Part shown: positions 1 through 12,080 of the stretch, piece by piece
Layout of the letters: each line of letters opens with the position of its first letter
How positions within the stretch are numbered: position 1 is the stretch's first letter
Source of the DNA: Symbiodinium natans
Lineage: Eukaryota > Sar > Dinophyceae > Suessiales > Symbiodiniaceae
Assembly (NCBI GenBank): GCA_905221605.1
Contig: CAJNDS010000219.1
Location: forward strand, 1 to 64,000
Length of the DNA stretch: 64,000 nucleotides
Direction: 5' to 3'
Translations under genes and position numbers: made by a program
Notes under the pieces: generated by a model
The model's input: only the letters and a program-made list of their open reading frames with translations
Databases searched by the model: none
Told to the model about the DNA's origin: nothing

Positions 1-995
1 TTTTTTTCACTCTTTCTGGTCAATTGACAGCTTGCCAGGCTAACAGCACTCACCAAAACACTTGGTAAACGATCTGTTTGTGTTTTGGTTCTGGGGTTTC
101 TCGGAACTCTCTCTCTGAAAGCTTGCAACTTAAACCGAGAGATCATCCGAACAAAAAACAAAGAAAACAGCAAACAAAAGCAAGAGAAAAATTCTGCTCA
201 GACGGACAAAGACACAGAGGCAATTTGAACTAAAAAAAACAACAAAAAAATGTTGCTGTGTATAAATCTGCTGCTGAATCTGAGAAAATTGTCCAAGTTT
301 TACGACTGGATTCCAGTGTTTTCTCGATTTCTCCAAAGTTCAAAAAAAAACATTGAAAAAAAAACATATTACACTAACCTCTCATCATGGCCAGACCGAC
401 TTGAGAGTCGCCTAGCCTCGTTTTCCTTCCATTCGATTTTTTTGACAAAGCTTTGACTGGGTTCTCTTGTCTTTGATTTTCCAAAATGGCCAAACAGAAA
501 TTCAAGGACAGAAAAGAAACTCTGCTTTCTGGCTGGGGTGCCCTCAATTCTTTGTCTTTCGTTTTGGTTGCGTGTTGCAATTCTTCCCTGGATTCAGCAC
601 CATTCAACGAATTTTCAAAATTTCTAAAGTTTCCGAAAAATGTTGAAAAACCCTCAAAATCAACACTTAATCAGTTAAATTTGTTAAATTTACTCTGGTG
701 TTTCGCTCGCTTCGCTCGCACTTATTCACATTCTGGAAATACACTTTGCAATTTTCAAGTGGTTTGGCTTGGGCGTCGCGCGCAACCTTAACGAATCAAC
801 ACCACGGTTGAACTCGTCTCGTCCTGCAGTTGATTTCTGTCCAAACGGCACTGTCAGAGGCTTTCAAAAACACTTGTTTCAAAGCATTGAACTTTTCCAA
901 GCTGCAGTTTCCACCGAGCCATTTAAAAAAAACATGTTGCATTTTCAAGTGTTCTTGTTGACTCTGCACCCTTTTTTCTCCTCTTCTGCCTTCAG

Positions 996-1059
996 GCCTT
1001 GCACCAAAACCTGGAGAATCTGAAACCCAAGATGAGGGGCAGCAAAGTTGATCGAAAAG
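996..1059 (+). other. Exon-like 64-bp segment repeated in every array unit
   Basis: A pyrimidine-rich tract and TTCAG acceptor at 980-995 precede 64 bp that read without a stop as A-L-H-Q-N-L-E-N-L-K-P-K and on to D-R-K, then a G|GTAGGG donor-like sequence at 1060. The same block starts near 3063, 5115, 7153, 9105 and 11066. Two copies (near 7213 and 9165) lack one A before the donor. The segment also occurs a seventh time, separated from the array, at 11,991. The acceptor and donor consensus and the conservation suggest a former or active exon, but no flanking exon was found in frame. The peptide is not one I recognise. Confidence 0.4.
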
Positions 1060-1610
1060 GTAGGGAAGCTCCAGTGACCTCCACAGTTAGAGAAAGTTCC
1101 GGTTCCAAACAAGTTCACACTTTGCCGCCTTGCTGCCTGCTGTTCTAATTTTGGGGGAAGACTGACACAAGACTTAGACTGGAACCGACTGAGAGGCTTA
1201 TTTGTTTTACTCGCCACGAAAAGCTGTGAAAGCCAGATCTGGCTTCCCGTGTGTGAAAAAAACGCCGCAACTGGGCCCAAAAATGGCTCCTAAACTTGGG
1301 TTCCAATTTGAGGCTCCAACCTGGGTGGCCTTGTATGTTTACACAGGAAATCCAAAATCTAGGGCCCGTTTTCGGTGCCCAGAATTGAGCTGCTTTTGGA
1401 ACCCATTTGAGTTCAATAATAATTGAAATCAACTCACAGACAAACAAGATTTTTTCTATTCGATACTGTTTGCATCAAGGAAAACAAAAAACGCCGTCGA
1501 TACGCGTGTTCTTGGCTTGCTAAACTTGTCTTTAGCTGGCATTCAAGACAAAGCAGTCTTGCATTGTTCTTTCTCGCACTGTGGAGGTCACTTCGGCTTC
1601 CCTACCTTTT
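1055..1610. repeat. Inverted pair (arms ~42 bp) inside each array unit
   Basis: The left arm at 1055-1097 contains AAAAGGTAGGGAAGC and AGTGACCTCCACAGT. The right arm at 1569-1610 is its reverse complement with a few mismatches, reading ACTGTGGAGGTCACT and GCTTCCCTACCTTTT. The arms are about 470 bp apart. The pair is present in every full copy, for example near 3123/3637. The left arm overlaps the donor side of the exon-like segment, so the right arm looks like an inverted duplicate of a splice-junction region. A transcript through the unit could form a long hairpin. Confidence 0.7.
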
Positions 1611-1669
1611 TGGGGTTGATTCCTTGCCCTCTTTTTGTCTCTCCAAATCCACACACCTTTCACCACCCG

Positions 1670-2045
1670 CATACTTCCACACTTGAACAGCCAGCAGAAC
1701 CCAGCCGACATACACGCAAACACACGAAGCCACTTTGCACCCACAAAATAACACACACCCACACTCCATGACACACACGACTCTCTTACCCACAAAACGT
1801 CGAAACCACAACACACCACACCCATTTACAATGAAACCCAAGTGAACACACAAAGACACCACTGCAAGGTGTCACTTCTAAGACTCCATGCCTCACCACC
1901 CTTTCCTTGCACACTGAAGCCAAAGACATGCACCCGCAAACCAACCCACTTTGCAACCACAAATGCTCACACACACACACATCCACAACTCTTGCACATA
2001 CACCTCAGAAAACAGCCAAAACCACAACACGCACATTCTCATTCT
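1670..2045. repeat. CA-rich low-complexity part of the array unit
   Basis: This stretch is dominated by ACAC and CACCC words on the plus strand, with very few G. It recurs in each copy and is the most length-variable part, because of differing numbers of CA steps and small indels. Long minus-strand frames over it (rich in Cys, Val and Trp) are a by-product of the composition. The last copy is cut inside this part at 11,990. Confidence 0.7.
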
Positions 2046-5000
2046 CATGAATATCTTTCAGTTCCGACTGCGATTTTTTTCACTCTTTCTGGTCAATTGA
2101 CAGCTTGCCAGGCTAACAGCACTCACCAAAACACTTGGTAAACGATCTGTTTGTGTTTTGGTTCTGGGGTTTCTCGGAACTCTCTCTCTGAAAGCTTGCA
2201 ACTTAAACCGAGAGATCATCCGAACAAAAAACAAAGAAAACAGCAAACAAAAGCAAGAGAAAAATTCTGCTCAGACGGACAAAGACACAGAGGCAATTTG
2301 AACTGAAAAAAACAACAAAAAAATGTTGCTGTGTATAAATCTGCTGCTGAATCTGAGAAAATTGTCCAAGTTTCACGACTGGATTCCAGTGTTTTCTCGA
2401 TTTCTCCAAAGTTCAAAAAAAACATTGGAAAAAACTTTTCACACTAACCTCTCATTATGGCCAGACCAACTTGAAAGTCGCCCAGCCTCGATTTTCCTTC
2501 CATTCGACTTTTTTGACAAAGCTTTGACTGGGTTCTCTTGTCTTTAATTTTCCAAAATGGCCAAACAGAAATTCAAGGACAGAAAAGAAACTCTGCTTTT
2601 TCTGGAGTGCCCTGAATTCTTTGTCTTTCGTTTTGGTTGCGTGTTGCAATTCTTCCCTGGATTCAGCACCATTCAACGAATTTCAAAATTTCTAAAAGTT
2701 TCCGAAAAATGTTGAAAAACCCTCAAATCAACACTTAATCAGTTAAATTTGTTGAATTTACTCTGGTGTTTCGCTCGCTTCGCTCGCACTTATTCACATT
2801 CTGGAAATACACTTTGCAATTTTCAAGTGGTTTGGCTTGGGCGTCGCGCGCAACCTTAACGAATCAACACCACGGTTGAACTCGTCTCGTCCTGCAGTTG
2901 ATTTCTGTCCAAACGGCACTGTCAGAGGCTTTCAAAAACACTTGTTTCAAAGCATTGAACTTTTCCAAGCTGCAGTTTCCACCGAGCCATTTAAAAAAAC
3001 ATGTTGCATTTTCAAGTGTTCTTGTTGACTCTGCACCCTTTTTTCTCCTCTTCTGCCTTCAGGCCTTGCACCAAAACCTGGAGAATCTGAAACCCAAGAT
3101 GAGGGGCAGCAAAATTGATCGAAAAGGTAGGGAAGCTCCAGTGACCTCCACAGTTAGAGAGAGTTCCGGTTCCAAACAAGTTCACACTTTGCCGCCTTGC
3201 TGCCTGCTGTTCTAATTTTGGGGGAAGACTGACACAAGACTTAGACTGGAACCGACTGAGAGGCTTATTTGTTTTACTCGCCACGAAAAGCTGTGAAAGC
3301 CAGATCTGGCTTCCCGTGTGTGAAAAAAACGCCGCAACTGGGCCCAAAAATGGCTCCTAAACTTGGGTTCCAATTTGAGGCTCCAACCTGGGTGGCCTTG
3401 TATGTTTACACAGGAAATCCAAAATCTAGGGCCCGTTTTCGGTGCCCAGAATTGAGCTGCTTTTGGAACCCATTTGAGTTCAATAATAATTGAAATCAAC
3501 TCACAGACAAACAAGATTTTTTCTATTCGATACTGTTTGCATCAAGGAAAACAAAAAACGCCGTCGATACGCGTGTTCTTGGCTTGCTAAACTTGTCTTT
3601 AGCTGGCATTCAAGACAAAGCAGTCTTGCATTGTTCTTTCTCGCACTGTGGAGGTCACTTCGGCTTCCCTACCTTTTTGGGGTTGATTCCTTGCCCTCTT
3701 TTTGTCTCTCCAAATCCACACACCTTTCACCACCCGCATACTTCCACACTTGAACAGCCAGCAGAACCCAGCCGACATACACGCAAACACACGAAGCCAC
3801 TTTGCACCCACAAAATAACACACACCCACACTCCATGACACACACGACTCTCTTACCCACAAAACGTCGAAACCACAACACACCACACCCATTTACAATG
3901 AAACCCAAGTGAACACACAAAGACACCACTGCAAGGTGTCACTTCTAAGACTCCATGCCTCACCACCCTTTCCTTGCACACTGAAGCCAAAGACATGCAC
4001 CCGCAAACCAACCCACTTTGCAACCACAAATGCTCACACACACACATCCACAACTCTTGCACATACACCTCAGAAAACAGCCAAAACCACAACACGCACA
4101 TTCTCATTCTCATGAATATCTTTCAGTTCCGACTGCGATTTTTTTCACTCTTTCTGGTCAATTGACAGCTTGCCAGGCTAACAGCACTCACCAAAACACT
4201 TGGTAAACGATCTGTTTGTGTTTTGGTTCTGGGGTTTCTCGGAACTCTCTCTCTGAAAGCTTGCAACTTAAACCGAGAGATCATCCGAACAAAAAACAAA
4301 GAAAACAGCAAACAAAAGCAAGAGAAAAATTCTGCTCAGACGGACAAAGACACAGAGGCAATTTGAACTGAAAAAAACAACAAAAAAATGTTGCTGTGTA
4401 TAAATCTGCTGCTGAATCTGAGAAAATTGTCCAAGTTTCACGACTGGATTCCAGTGTTTTCTCGATTTCTCCAAAGTTCAAAAAAAAACATTGAAAAATA
4501 AAAACATATTACACTAACCTCTCATCATGGCCAGACCGACTTGAGAGTCGCCTAGCCTCGTTTTCCTTCCATTCGATTTTTTTGACAAAGCTTTGGGGTT
4601 CTCTTGTCTTTGATTTCCAAAATGGCCAAACACAAATTCAAGGACAGAAAAGAAACTCTGCTTTCCTGGCTGGGGTGCCCTCAATTCTTTGTCTTTCGTT
4701 TTGGTTGCGTGTTGCAATTCTTCCCTGGATTCAGCACCATTCAACGAATTTCAAAATTTCTAAAAGTTTCCGAAAAATGTTGAAAAACCCTCAAATCAAC
4801 ACTTAATCAGTTAAATTTGTTGAATTTACTCTGGTGTTTCGCTCGCTTCGCTCGCACTTATTCACATTCTGGAAATACACTTTGCAATTTTCAAGTGGTT
4901 TGGCTTGGGCGTCGCGCGCAACCTTAACGAATCAACACCACGGTTGAACTCGTCTCGTCCTGCAGTTGATTTCTGTCCAAACGGCACTGTCAGAGGCTTT

Positions 5001-8000
5001 CAAAAACACTTGTTTCAAAGCATTGAACTTTTCCAAGCTGCAGAACAAAACATGTTGCATTTTCATGTGTTCTTGTTGACTCTGCACCCTTCTTTTCTCC
5101 TCTTCTGCCTTCAGGCCTTGCACCAAAACCTGGAGAATCTGAAACCCAAGATGAGGGGCAGCAAAATTGATCGAAAAGGTAGGGAAGCTCCAGTGACCTC
5201 CACAGTTAGAGAAAGTTCCGGTTCCAAACAAGTTCACACTTTGCCGCCTTGCTGCCTGCTGTTCTAGTTTTGGGGGAAGACTGACACAAGACTTAGACTG
5301 GAACCGACTGGAAGGCTTATTTGTTTACTCGCAACGAGGAGCTGTGAAAGCCAGATCTGGCTTCCCGTGTGTGAAAAAAACGCCGCAACTGGGTCCAAAA
5401 ATGGCTCCTAAACTTGGGTTCCAATTTGAGGCTCCAACCTGGGTGGCCTTGTATGTTCACACAGGAAATCCAAAATCTAGGGCCCGTTTTCGGTGCCCAG
5501 AATTGAGCTGCTTTTGGAACCGATTTGAGTTGAATAATAATTGAAATCGACTCACAGACAACAAGAGTTTTTTCGATTCGATACTGTTTGTATCAACACT
5601 CAAGAAAACAAAAACGCCGTCGATACGCGTGTTCTTGGCTTGCTAAACTTGTCTTTAGCTGGCATTCAAGACAAAGCAGTCTTGCATTGTTCTTTTTCGC
5701 ACTGTGCTCGCACTGTGGAGGTCACTTCGGCTTCCCTACCTTTTTGGGGTTGATTTCTTGCCCTCTTTTTTGTCTCTCCAAATCCACACACCTTTCACCG
5801 CCCGACTTCCACACTTGAACAGCCACAGACCCAGCCGACACACGCAAACACACGAAGCCACTTTGCACCCACAAAATATCACACACCCACACTCCATGAC
5901 ACACACGACTTTCTGACCCACAAAACGTCGAAACCACAACACACCACACCCATTTACAACGAAAACCCAGGTGAACACACAAAGACACCACTGCAAGGTG
6001 TCACTTCTAAGACTCCATGCCTGACCACCCTTTCCTTGCATACTGAAGCCAAAGACATGCACCCGCAAACCAACCCACTTTGCAACCACAAATGCTCACA
6101 CACACACACACACATCCACAACACTCTTGCACATGCACCTCAGAAAACAGCCGAAACCCCAACACGCACATTCTCATTCTCATGAATATCTTTCAGTTCC
6201 GATTGCGATTTTTTTCACTGTCTTTCTGGTGAATCGACAGCTTACCAGGCTAACAGCACTTACCAAAACACTTGCTAAACGATCTGTTTGTGTTTTGGTT
6301 CTGGGCGGTTTCTCGGAACTCTCTCTCTGAAAGCTTGCGACTTAACCGAGAGATCATCCGGACAAAAAACAAAGAAAACATTGAACAAAAGCAAGAGAAA
6401 AATTCTGCTCAGACGGACAAAGGCAATTTGAACTGAAAAAAACTTGCTGTGTATCTGCTGCTGAATTTAAGAAAATTGTCCAAGTTTCACAACTGGATTC
6501 TCGATTTCTTCAAAGTTCAAAAAAAACATTGAAAAAAAAAACATATCACACTAACCTCTCATCATGGCCAGTCTCGATTTTCCTTTCATTCGACTTTTTT
6601 TGACAAAGCTTTGACTGGGTTCTCTTGTCTTTGATTTTCCAAAATGGCCAAACAGAAATTTAAGGACAGAAAAGAAACTCTGCCTTTCTGGCTGGAGTGC
6701 CCTCAATTCTTTGTCTTTCGTTTTGGTTGCGTGTTGCAATTCTTCCCTGGATTCAGCACCATTCAACGAATTTCAAAATTTCTAAAAGTTTCCGAAAAAT
6801 GTTGAAAAACCCTCAAATCAACACTTAATCAGTTAAATTTGTTGAATTTACTCTGGTGTTTCGCTCGCTTCGCTCGCACTTATTCACATTCTGGAAATAC
6901 ACTTTGCAATTTTCAAGTGGTTTGGCTTGGGCGTCGCGCGCAACCTTAACGAATCAACACCACGGTTGAACTCGTCTCGTCCTGCAGTTGATTTATGTCC
7001 AAACGGCACTGTCAGAGGCTTTCAAAAACACTTGTTTCAAAGCATTGAACTTTTCCAAGCTGCAGTTTCCACCGAGCCATTTAAAAAAACATGTTGCATT
7101 TTCACGTGTTCTTGTTGACTCTGCACCCTTTTTTCTCCTCTTCTGCCTTCAGGCCTTGCACCAAAACCTGGAGAATCTGAAACCCAAGATGAGGGGCAGC
7201 AAAATTGATCGAAAGGTAGGGAAGCTCCAGTGACCTCCACAGTTAGAGAGAGTTCCGGTTCCAAACAAGTTCACACTTTGCCGCCTTGCTGCCTGCTGTT
7301 CTAATTTTGGGGGAAGACTGACACAAGACTTAGACTGGAAGCGACTGAGAGGCTTATTTGTTTTACTCGCCACGAAAAGCTGTGAAAGCCAGATCTGGCT
7401 TCCCGTGTGTGAAAAAAACGCCGCAACGGGGCCCAAAAATGGCTCCTAAACTTGGGTTCCAATTTGAGGCTCCAACCTGGGTGGCCTTGTATGTTTACAC
7501 AGGAAATCCAAAATCTAGGGCCCGTTTTCGGTGCCCAGAATTAAGCTGCTTTTGGAACCCATTTGAGTTCAATAATAATAAAAATCAACTAACAGACAAA
7601 CAAGATTTTTTCTATTTGATACTGTTTGCATCAAGGAAAACAAAAAACGCCGTCGATACGCGTGTTCTTGGCTTGCTAAACTTGTTAGGCATTCAAGACA
7701 AAGCAGTCTTGCATTGTTCTTTCTCGCACTGTGGAGGTCACTTCGGCTTCCCTACTTTTTTGGGGTTGATTTCTTGCCCTCTTTTTTGTCTTTCCAAATC
7801 CACACACCTTTCACCACCCGCATACTTCCACACTTGAACAGCCAGCAGAACCCAGCCGACATACACGCAAACACACAAAGCCACTTTGCACCCACAAAAT
7901 GACACACACCCACACTCCATAACACACACGACTTTCTGACCCACAAAACGTCGAAACCACAACACACCACACCCATTTGCAATGAAACCCAAGTGAACAC

Positions 8001-11000
8001 AAAGACACCACTGCAAGGTGTCACTTCTGAGACTCCATGCCTTACCACCCTTGACCCACACTGACACTTTCCTTGCACACAAAGCCAAGACATGCACCCG
8101 CAAACCAACCCACTTTGCAACCACAAATGCTCACACACACACACACATCCACAACACTCTTGCACATGCACCTCAGAAAACAGCCGAAACCCCAACACGC
8201 ACATTCTCATTCTCATGAATATCTTTCAGTTCCGATTGCGATTTTTTTCACTGTCTTTCTGGTGAATCGACAGCTTACCAGGCTAACAGCACTTACCAAA
8301 ACACTTGCTAAACGATCTGTTTGTGTTTTGGTTCTGGGCGGTTTCTCGGAACTCTCTCTCTGAAAGGGGACAAAGGCAATTTGAACTGAAAAAAACTTGC
8401 TGTGTATCTGCTGCTGAATTTAAGAAAATTGTCCAAGTTTCACAACTGGATTCTCGATTTCTTCAAAGTTCAAAAAAAAACATTGAAAAAAAAAAAACAT
8501 ATCACACTAACCTCTCATCATGGCCAGTCTCGATTTTCCTTTCATTCGACTTTTTTTGACAAAGCTTTGACTGGGTTCTCTTGTCTTTGATTTTCCAAAC
8601 AAACAGAAATTTAAGGACAGAAAATAAACTCTGCCTTTCTGGCTGGAGTGCCCTCAATTCTTTGTCTTTCGTTTTGGTTGCGTGTTGCAATTCTTCCCTG
8701 GATTCAGCACCATTCAACGAATTTTCAAAATTTCTAAAGTTTCCGAAAAATGTTGAAAAACCCTCAAAATCAACACTTAATCAGTTAAATTTGTTAAATT
8801 TACTCTGGTGTTTCGCTCGCTTCGCTCGCACTTATTCACATTCTGGAAATACACTTTGCAATTTTCAAGTGGTTTGGCTTGGGCGTCGCGCGCAACCTTA
8901 ACGAATCAACACCACGGTTGAACTCGTCTCGTCCTGCAGTTGATTTCTGTCCAAACGGCACTGTCAGAGGCTTTCAAAAACACTTGTTTCAAAGCATTGA
9001 ACTTTTCCAAGCTGCAGTTTCCACCGATCCATTTAAAAAAACATGTTGCATTTTCAAGTGTTCTTGTTGACTCTGCACCCTTCTTTCTCCTCTTCTGCCT
9101 TCAGGCCTTGCACCAAAACCTGGAGAATCTGAAACCCAAGATGAGGGGCAGCAAAATTGATCGAAAGGTAGGGAAGCTCCAGTGACCTCCACAGTTAGAG
9201 AGAGTTCCGGTTCCAAACAAGTTCACACTTTGCCGCCTTGCTGCCTGCTGTTCTAATTTTGGGGGAAGACTGACACAAGACTTAGACTGGAAGCGACTGA
9301 GAGGCTTATTTGTTTTACTCGCCACGAAAAGCTGTGAAAGCCAGATCTGGCTTCCCGTGTGTGAAAAAAACGCCGCAACGGGGCCCAAAAATGGCTCCTA
9401 AACTTGGGTTCCAATTTGAGGCTCCAACCTGGGTGGCCTTGTATGTTTACACAGGAAATCCAAAATCTAGGGCCCGTTTTCGGTGCCCAGAATTAAGCTG
9501 CTTTTGGAACCCATTTGAGTTCAATAATAATAAAAATCAACTAACAGACAAACAAGATTTTTTCTATTTGATACTGTTTGCATCAAGGAAAACAAAAAAC
9601 GCCGTCGATACGCGTGTTCTTGGCTTGCTAAACTTGTTAGGCATTCAAGACAAAGCAGTCTTGCATTGTTCTTTCTCGCACTGTGGAGGTCACTTCGGCT
9701 TCCCTACCTTTTTGGGGTTGATTTCTTGCCCTCTTTTTTGTCTTTCCAAATCCACACACCTTTCACCACCCGCATACTTCCACACTTGAACAGCCAGCAG
9801 AACCCAGCCGACATACACGCAAACACACGAAGCCACTTTGCACCCACAAAATGACACACACCCACACTCCATGACACACACGACTCTCTGACCCACAAAA
9901 CGTCGAACTACAACACACACACACCCATTTACTTACAATGAAACCCAAGTGAACACACAAAGACACCACTGCAAGGTGTCACTTCTGAGACTCCATGCCT
10001 TACCACCCTTTCCTTGACACACTGAAGCCAAAGACATGCACCCGCAAACCAACCCACTTTGCAACCACAAATGCTCACACACACACACACATCCACAACA
10101 CTCTTGCACATGCACCTCAGAAAACAGCCGAAACCCCAACACGCACATTCTCATTCTCATGAATATCTTTCAGTTCCGATTGCGATTTTTTTCACTGTCT
10201 TTCTGGTGAATCGACAGCTTACCAGGCTAACAGCACTTACCAAAACACTTGCTAAACGATCTGTTTGTGTTTTGGTTCTGGGCGGTTTCTCGGAACTCTC
10301 TCTCTGAAAGGGGACAAAGGCAATTTGAACTGAAAAAAACTTGCTGTGTATGAATCTGCTGCTGAATCTAAGAAAATTGTCCAAGTTTCACGACTGGATT
10401 CCAGTGTTTTCTCGATTTCTTCAAAGTTCAAAAAAAAACATTGAAAAAAAAAACATATCACACTAACCTCTCATCATGGCCAGCCTCGATTTTCCTTTCA
10501 TTCGACTTTTTTTGACAAAGCTTTGACTGGGTTCTCTTGTCTTTGATTTTCCAAAATGGCCAAACAGAAATTCAAGGACAGAAAAGAAACTCTGCCTTTC
10601 TGGCTGGGGTGCCCTCAATTCTTTGTCTTTCGTTTTGGTTGCGTGTTGCAATTCTTCCCTGGATTCAGCACCATTCAACGAATTTTCAAAATTTCTAAAG
10701 TTTCCGAAAAATGTTGAAAAACCCTCAAAATCAACACTTAATCAGTTAAATTTGTTGAATTTACTCTGGTGTTTCGCTCGCTTCGCTCGCACTTATTCAC
10801 ATTCTGGAAATACACTTTGCAATTTTCAAGTGGTTTGGCTTGGGCGTCGCGCGCAACCTTAACGAATCAACACCACGGTTGAACTCGTCTCGTCCTGCAG
10901 TTGATTTCTGTCCAAACGGCACTGTCAGAGGCTTTCAAAAACACTTGTTTCAAAGCATTGAACTTTTCCAAGCTGCAGTTTCCACCGATCCATTTAAAAA

Positions 11001-11990
11001 AACATGTTGCATTTTCAAGTGTTCTTGTTGACTCTGCACCCTTCTTTCTCCTCTTCTGCCTTCAGGCCTTGCACCAAAACCTGGAGAATCTGAAACCCAA
11101 GATGAGGGGCAGCAAAATTGATCGAAAAGGTAGGGAAGCTCCAGTGACCTCCACAGTTAGAGAGAGTTCCGGTTCCAAACAAGTTCACACTTTGCCGCCT
11201 TGCTGCCTGCTGTTCTAATTTTGGGGGAAGACTGACACAAGACTTAGACTGGAAGCGACTGAGAGGCTTATTTGTTTTACTCGCCACGAAAAGCTGTGAA
11301 AGCCAGATCTGGCTTCCCGTGTGTGAAAAAAACGCCGCAACTGGGCCCAAAAATGGCTCCTAAACTTGGGTTCCAATTTGAGGCTCCAACCTGGGTGGCC
11401 TTGTATGTTTACACAGGAAATCCAAAATCTAGGGCCCGTTTTCGGTGCCCAGAATTAAGCTGCTTTTGGAACCCATTTGAGTTCAATAATAATAAAAATC
11501 AACTAACAGACAAACAAGATTTTTTCTATTTGATACTGTTTGCATCAAGGAAAACAAAAAACGCCGTCGATACGCGTGTTCTTGGCTTGCTAAACTTGTT
11601 AGGCATTCAAGACAAAGCAGTCTTGCATTGTTCTTTCTCGCACTGTGGAGGTCACTTCGGCTTCCCTACCTTTTTGGGGTTGATTCTTGCCCTCTTTTTT
11701 GTCTTTCCAAATCCACACACCTTTCACCACCCGCATACTTCCACACTTGAACAGCCAGCAGAACCCAGCCGACATACACGCAAACACACAAAGCCACTTT
11801 GCACCCACAAAATGACACACACCCACACTCCATAACACACACGACTTTCTGACCCACAAAACGTCGAAACCACAACACACCACACCCATTTGCAATGAAA
11901 CCCAAGTGAACACAAAGACACCACTGCAAGGTGTCACTTCTGAGACTCCATGCCTTACCACCCTTGACCCACACTGACACTTTCCTTGCA

Positions 11991-12080
11991 CTTGCACCAA
12001 AACCTGGAGAATCTGAAACCCAAGATGAGGGGCAGCAAAATTGATCGAAAAGGTAGAGAAGCTCCAGTGACCTCCACAGT
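11991..12080 (+). repeat. Displaced 90-bp piece of the array unit at the Copia junction
   Basis: From CTTGCACCAA at 11,991 to CCTCCACAGT at 12,080 the sequence repeats the exon-like segment and its donor flank of the array (compare 11,068-11,157), with one change to GGTAGAGAAG. On the left it abuts the CA-rich part of copy six, with the shared word CTTGCA at the join. On the right it runs straight into retroelement coding sequence. It records a deletion or template switch that fused array DNA to the Copia element. Confidence 0.8.

Larger units (their letters stand above)
1..11990. repeat. Tandem array of a ~2 kb repeat, six copies
   Basis: Six head-to-tail copies are visible. Using the run of seven T before CACT as the phase mark, copies begin at 1 (the window edge), 2074, 4139, 6209, 8242 and 10186, so unit lengths are 2073, 2065, 2070, 2033 and 1944, and the last copy stops at 11,990. 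Copies 1-3 resemble each other most. Copies 5-6 share a deletion of about 80 bp after the CTCTCTCTCTGAAAG stretch, and copy 4 is intermediate. Each unit has an A/T-rich part, an exon-like part and a CA-rich part. No frame is convincingly coding: the many identical small open frames simply recur because the DNA recurs. It could be satellite-like DNA, a tandemly duplicated non-coding gene segment or an intronic array. The array extends beyond the left edge. Confidence 0.95.

Noticed and set aside
130-11800. Many recurring open frames of 60-200 codons on both strands in the first 12 kb as a protein family
   Set aside because: They recur only because the DNA is tandemly repeated. Frames differ in length between copies through neutral indels, and no motif or codon pattern supports translation.
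1-11990. CRISPR-like array
   Set aside because: Units are about 2 kb with no short repeat-spacer alternation, and the context is eukaryotic.
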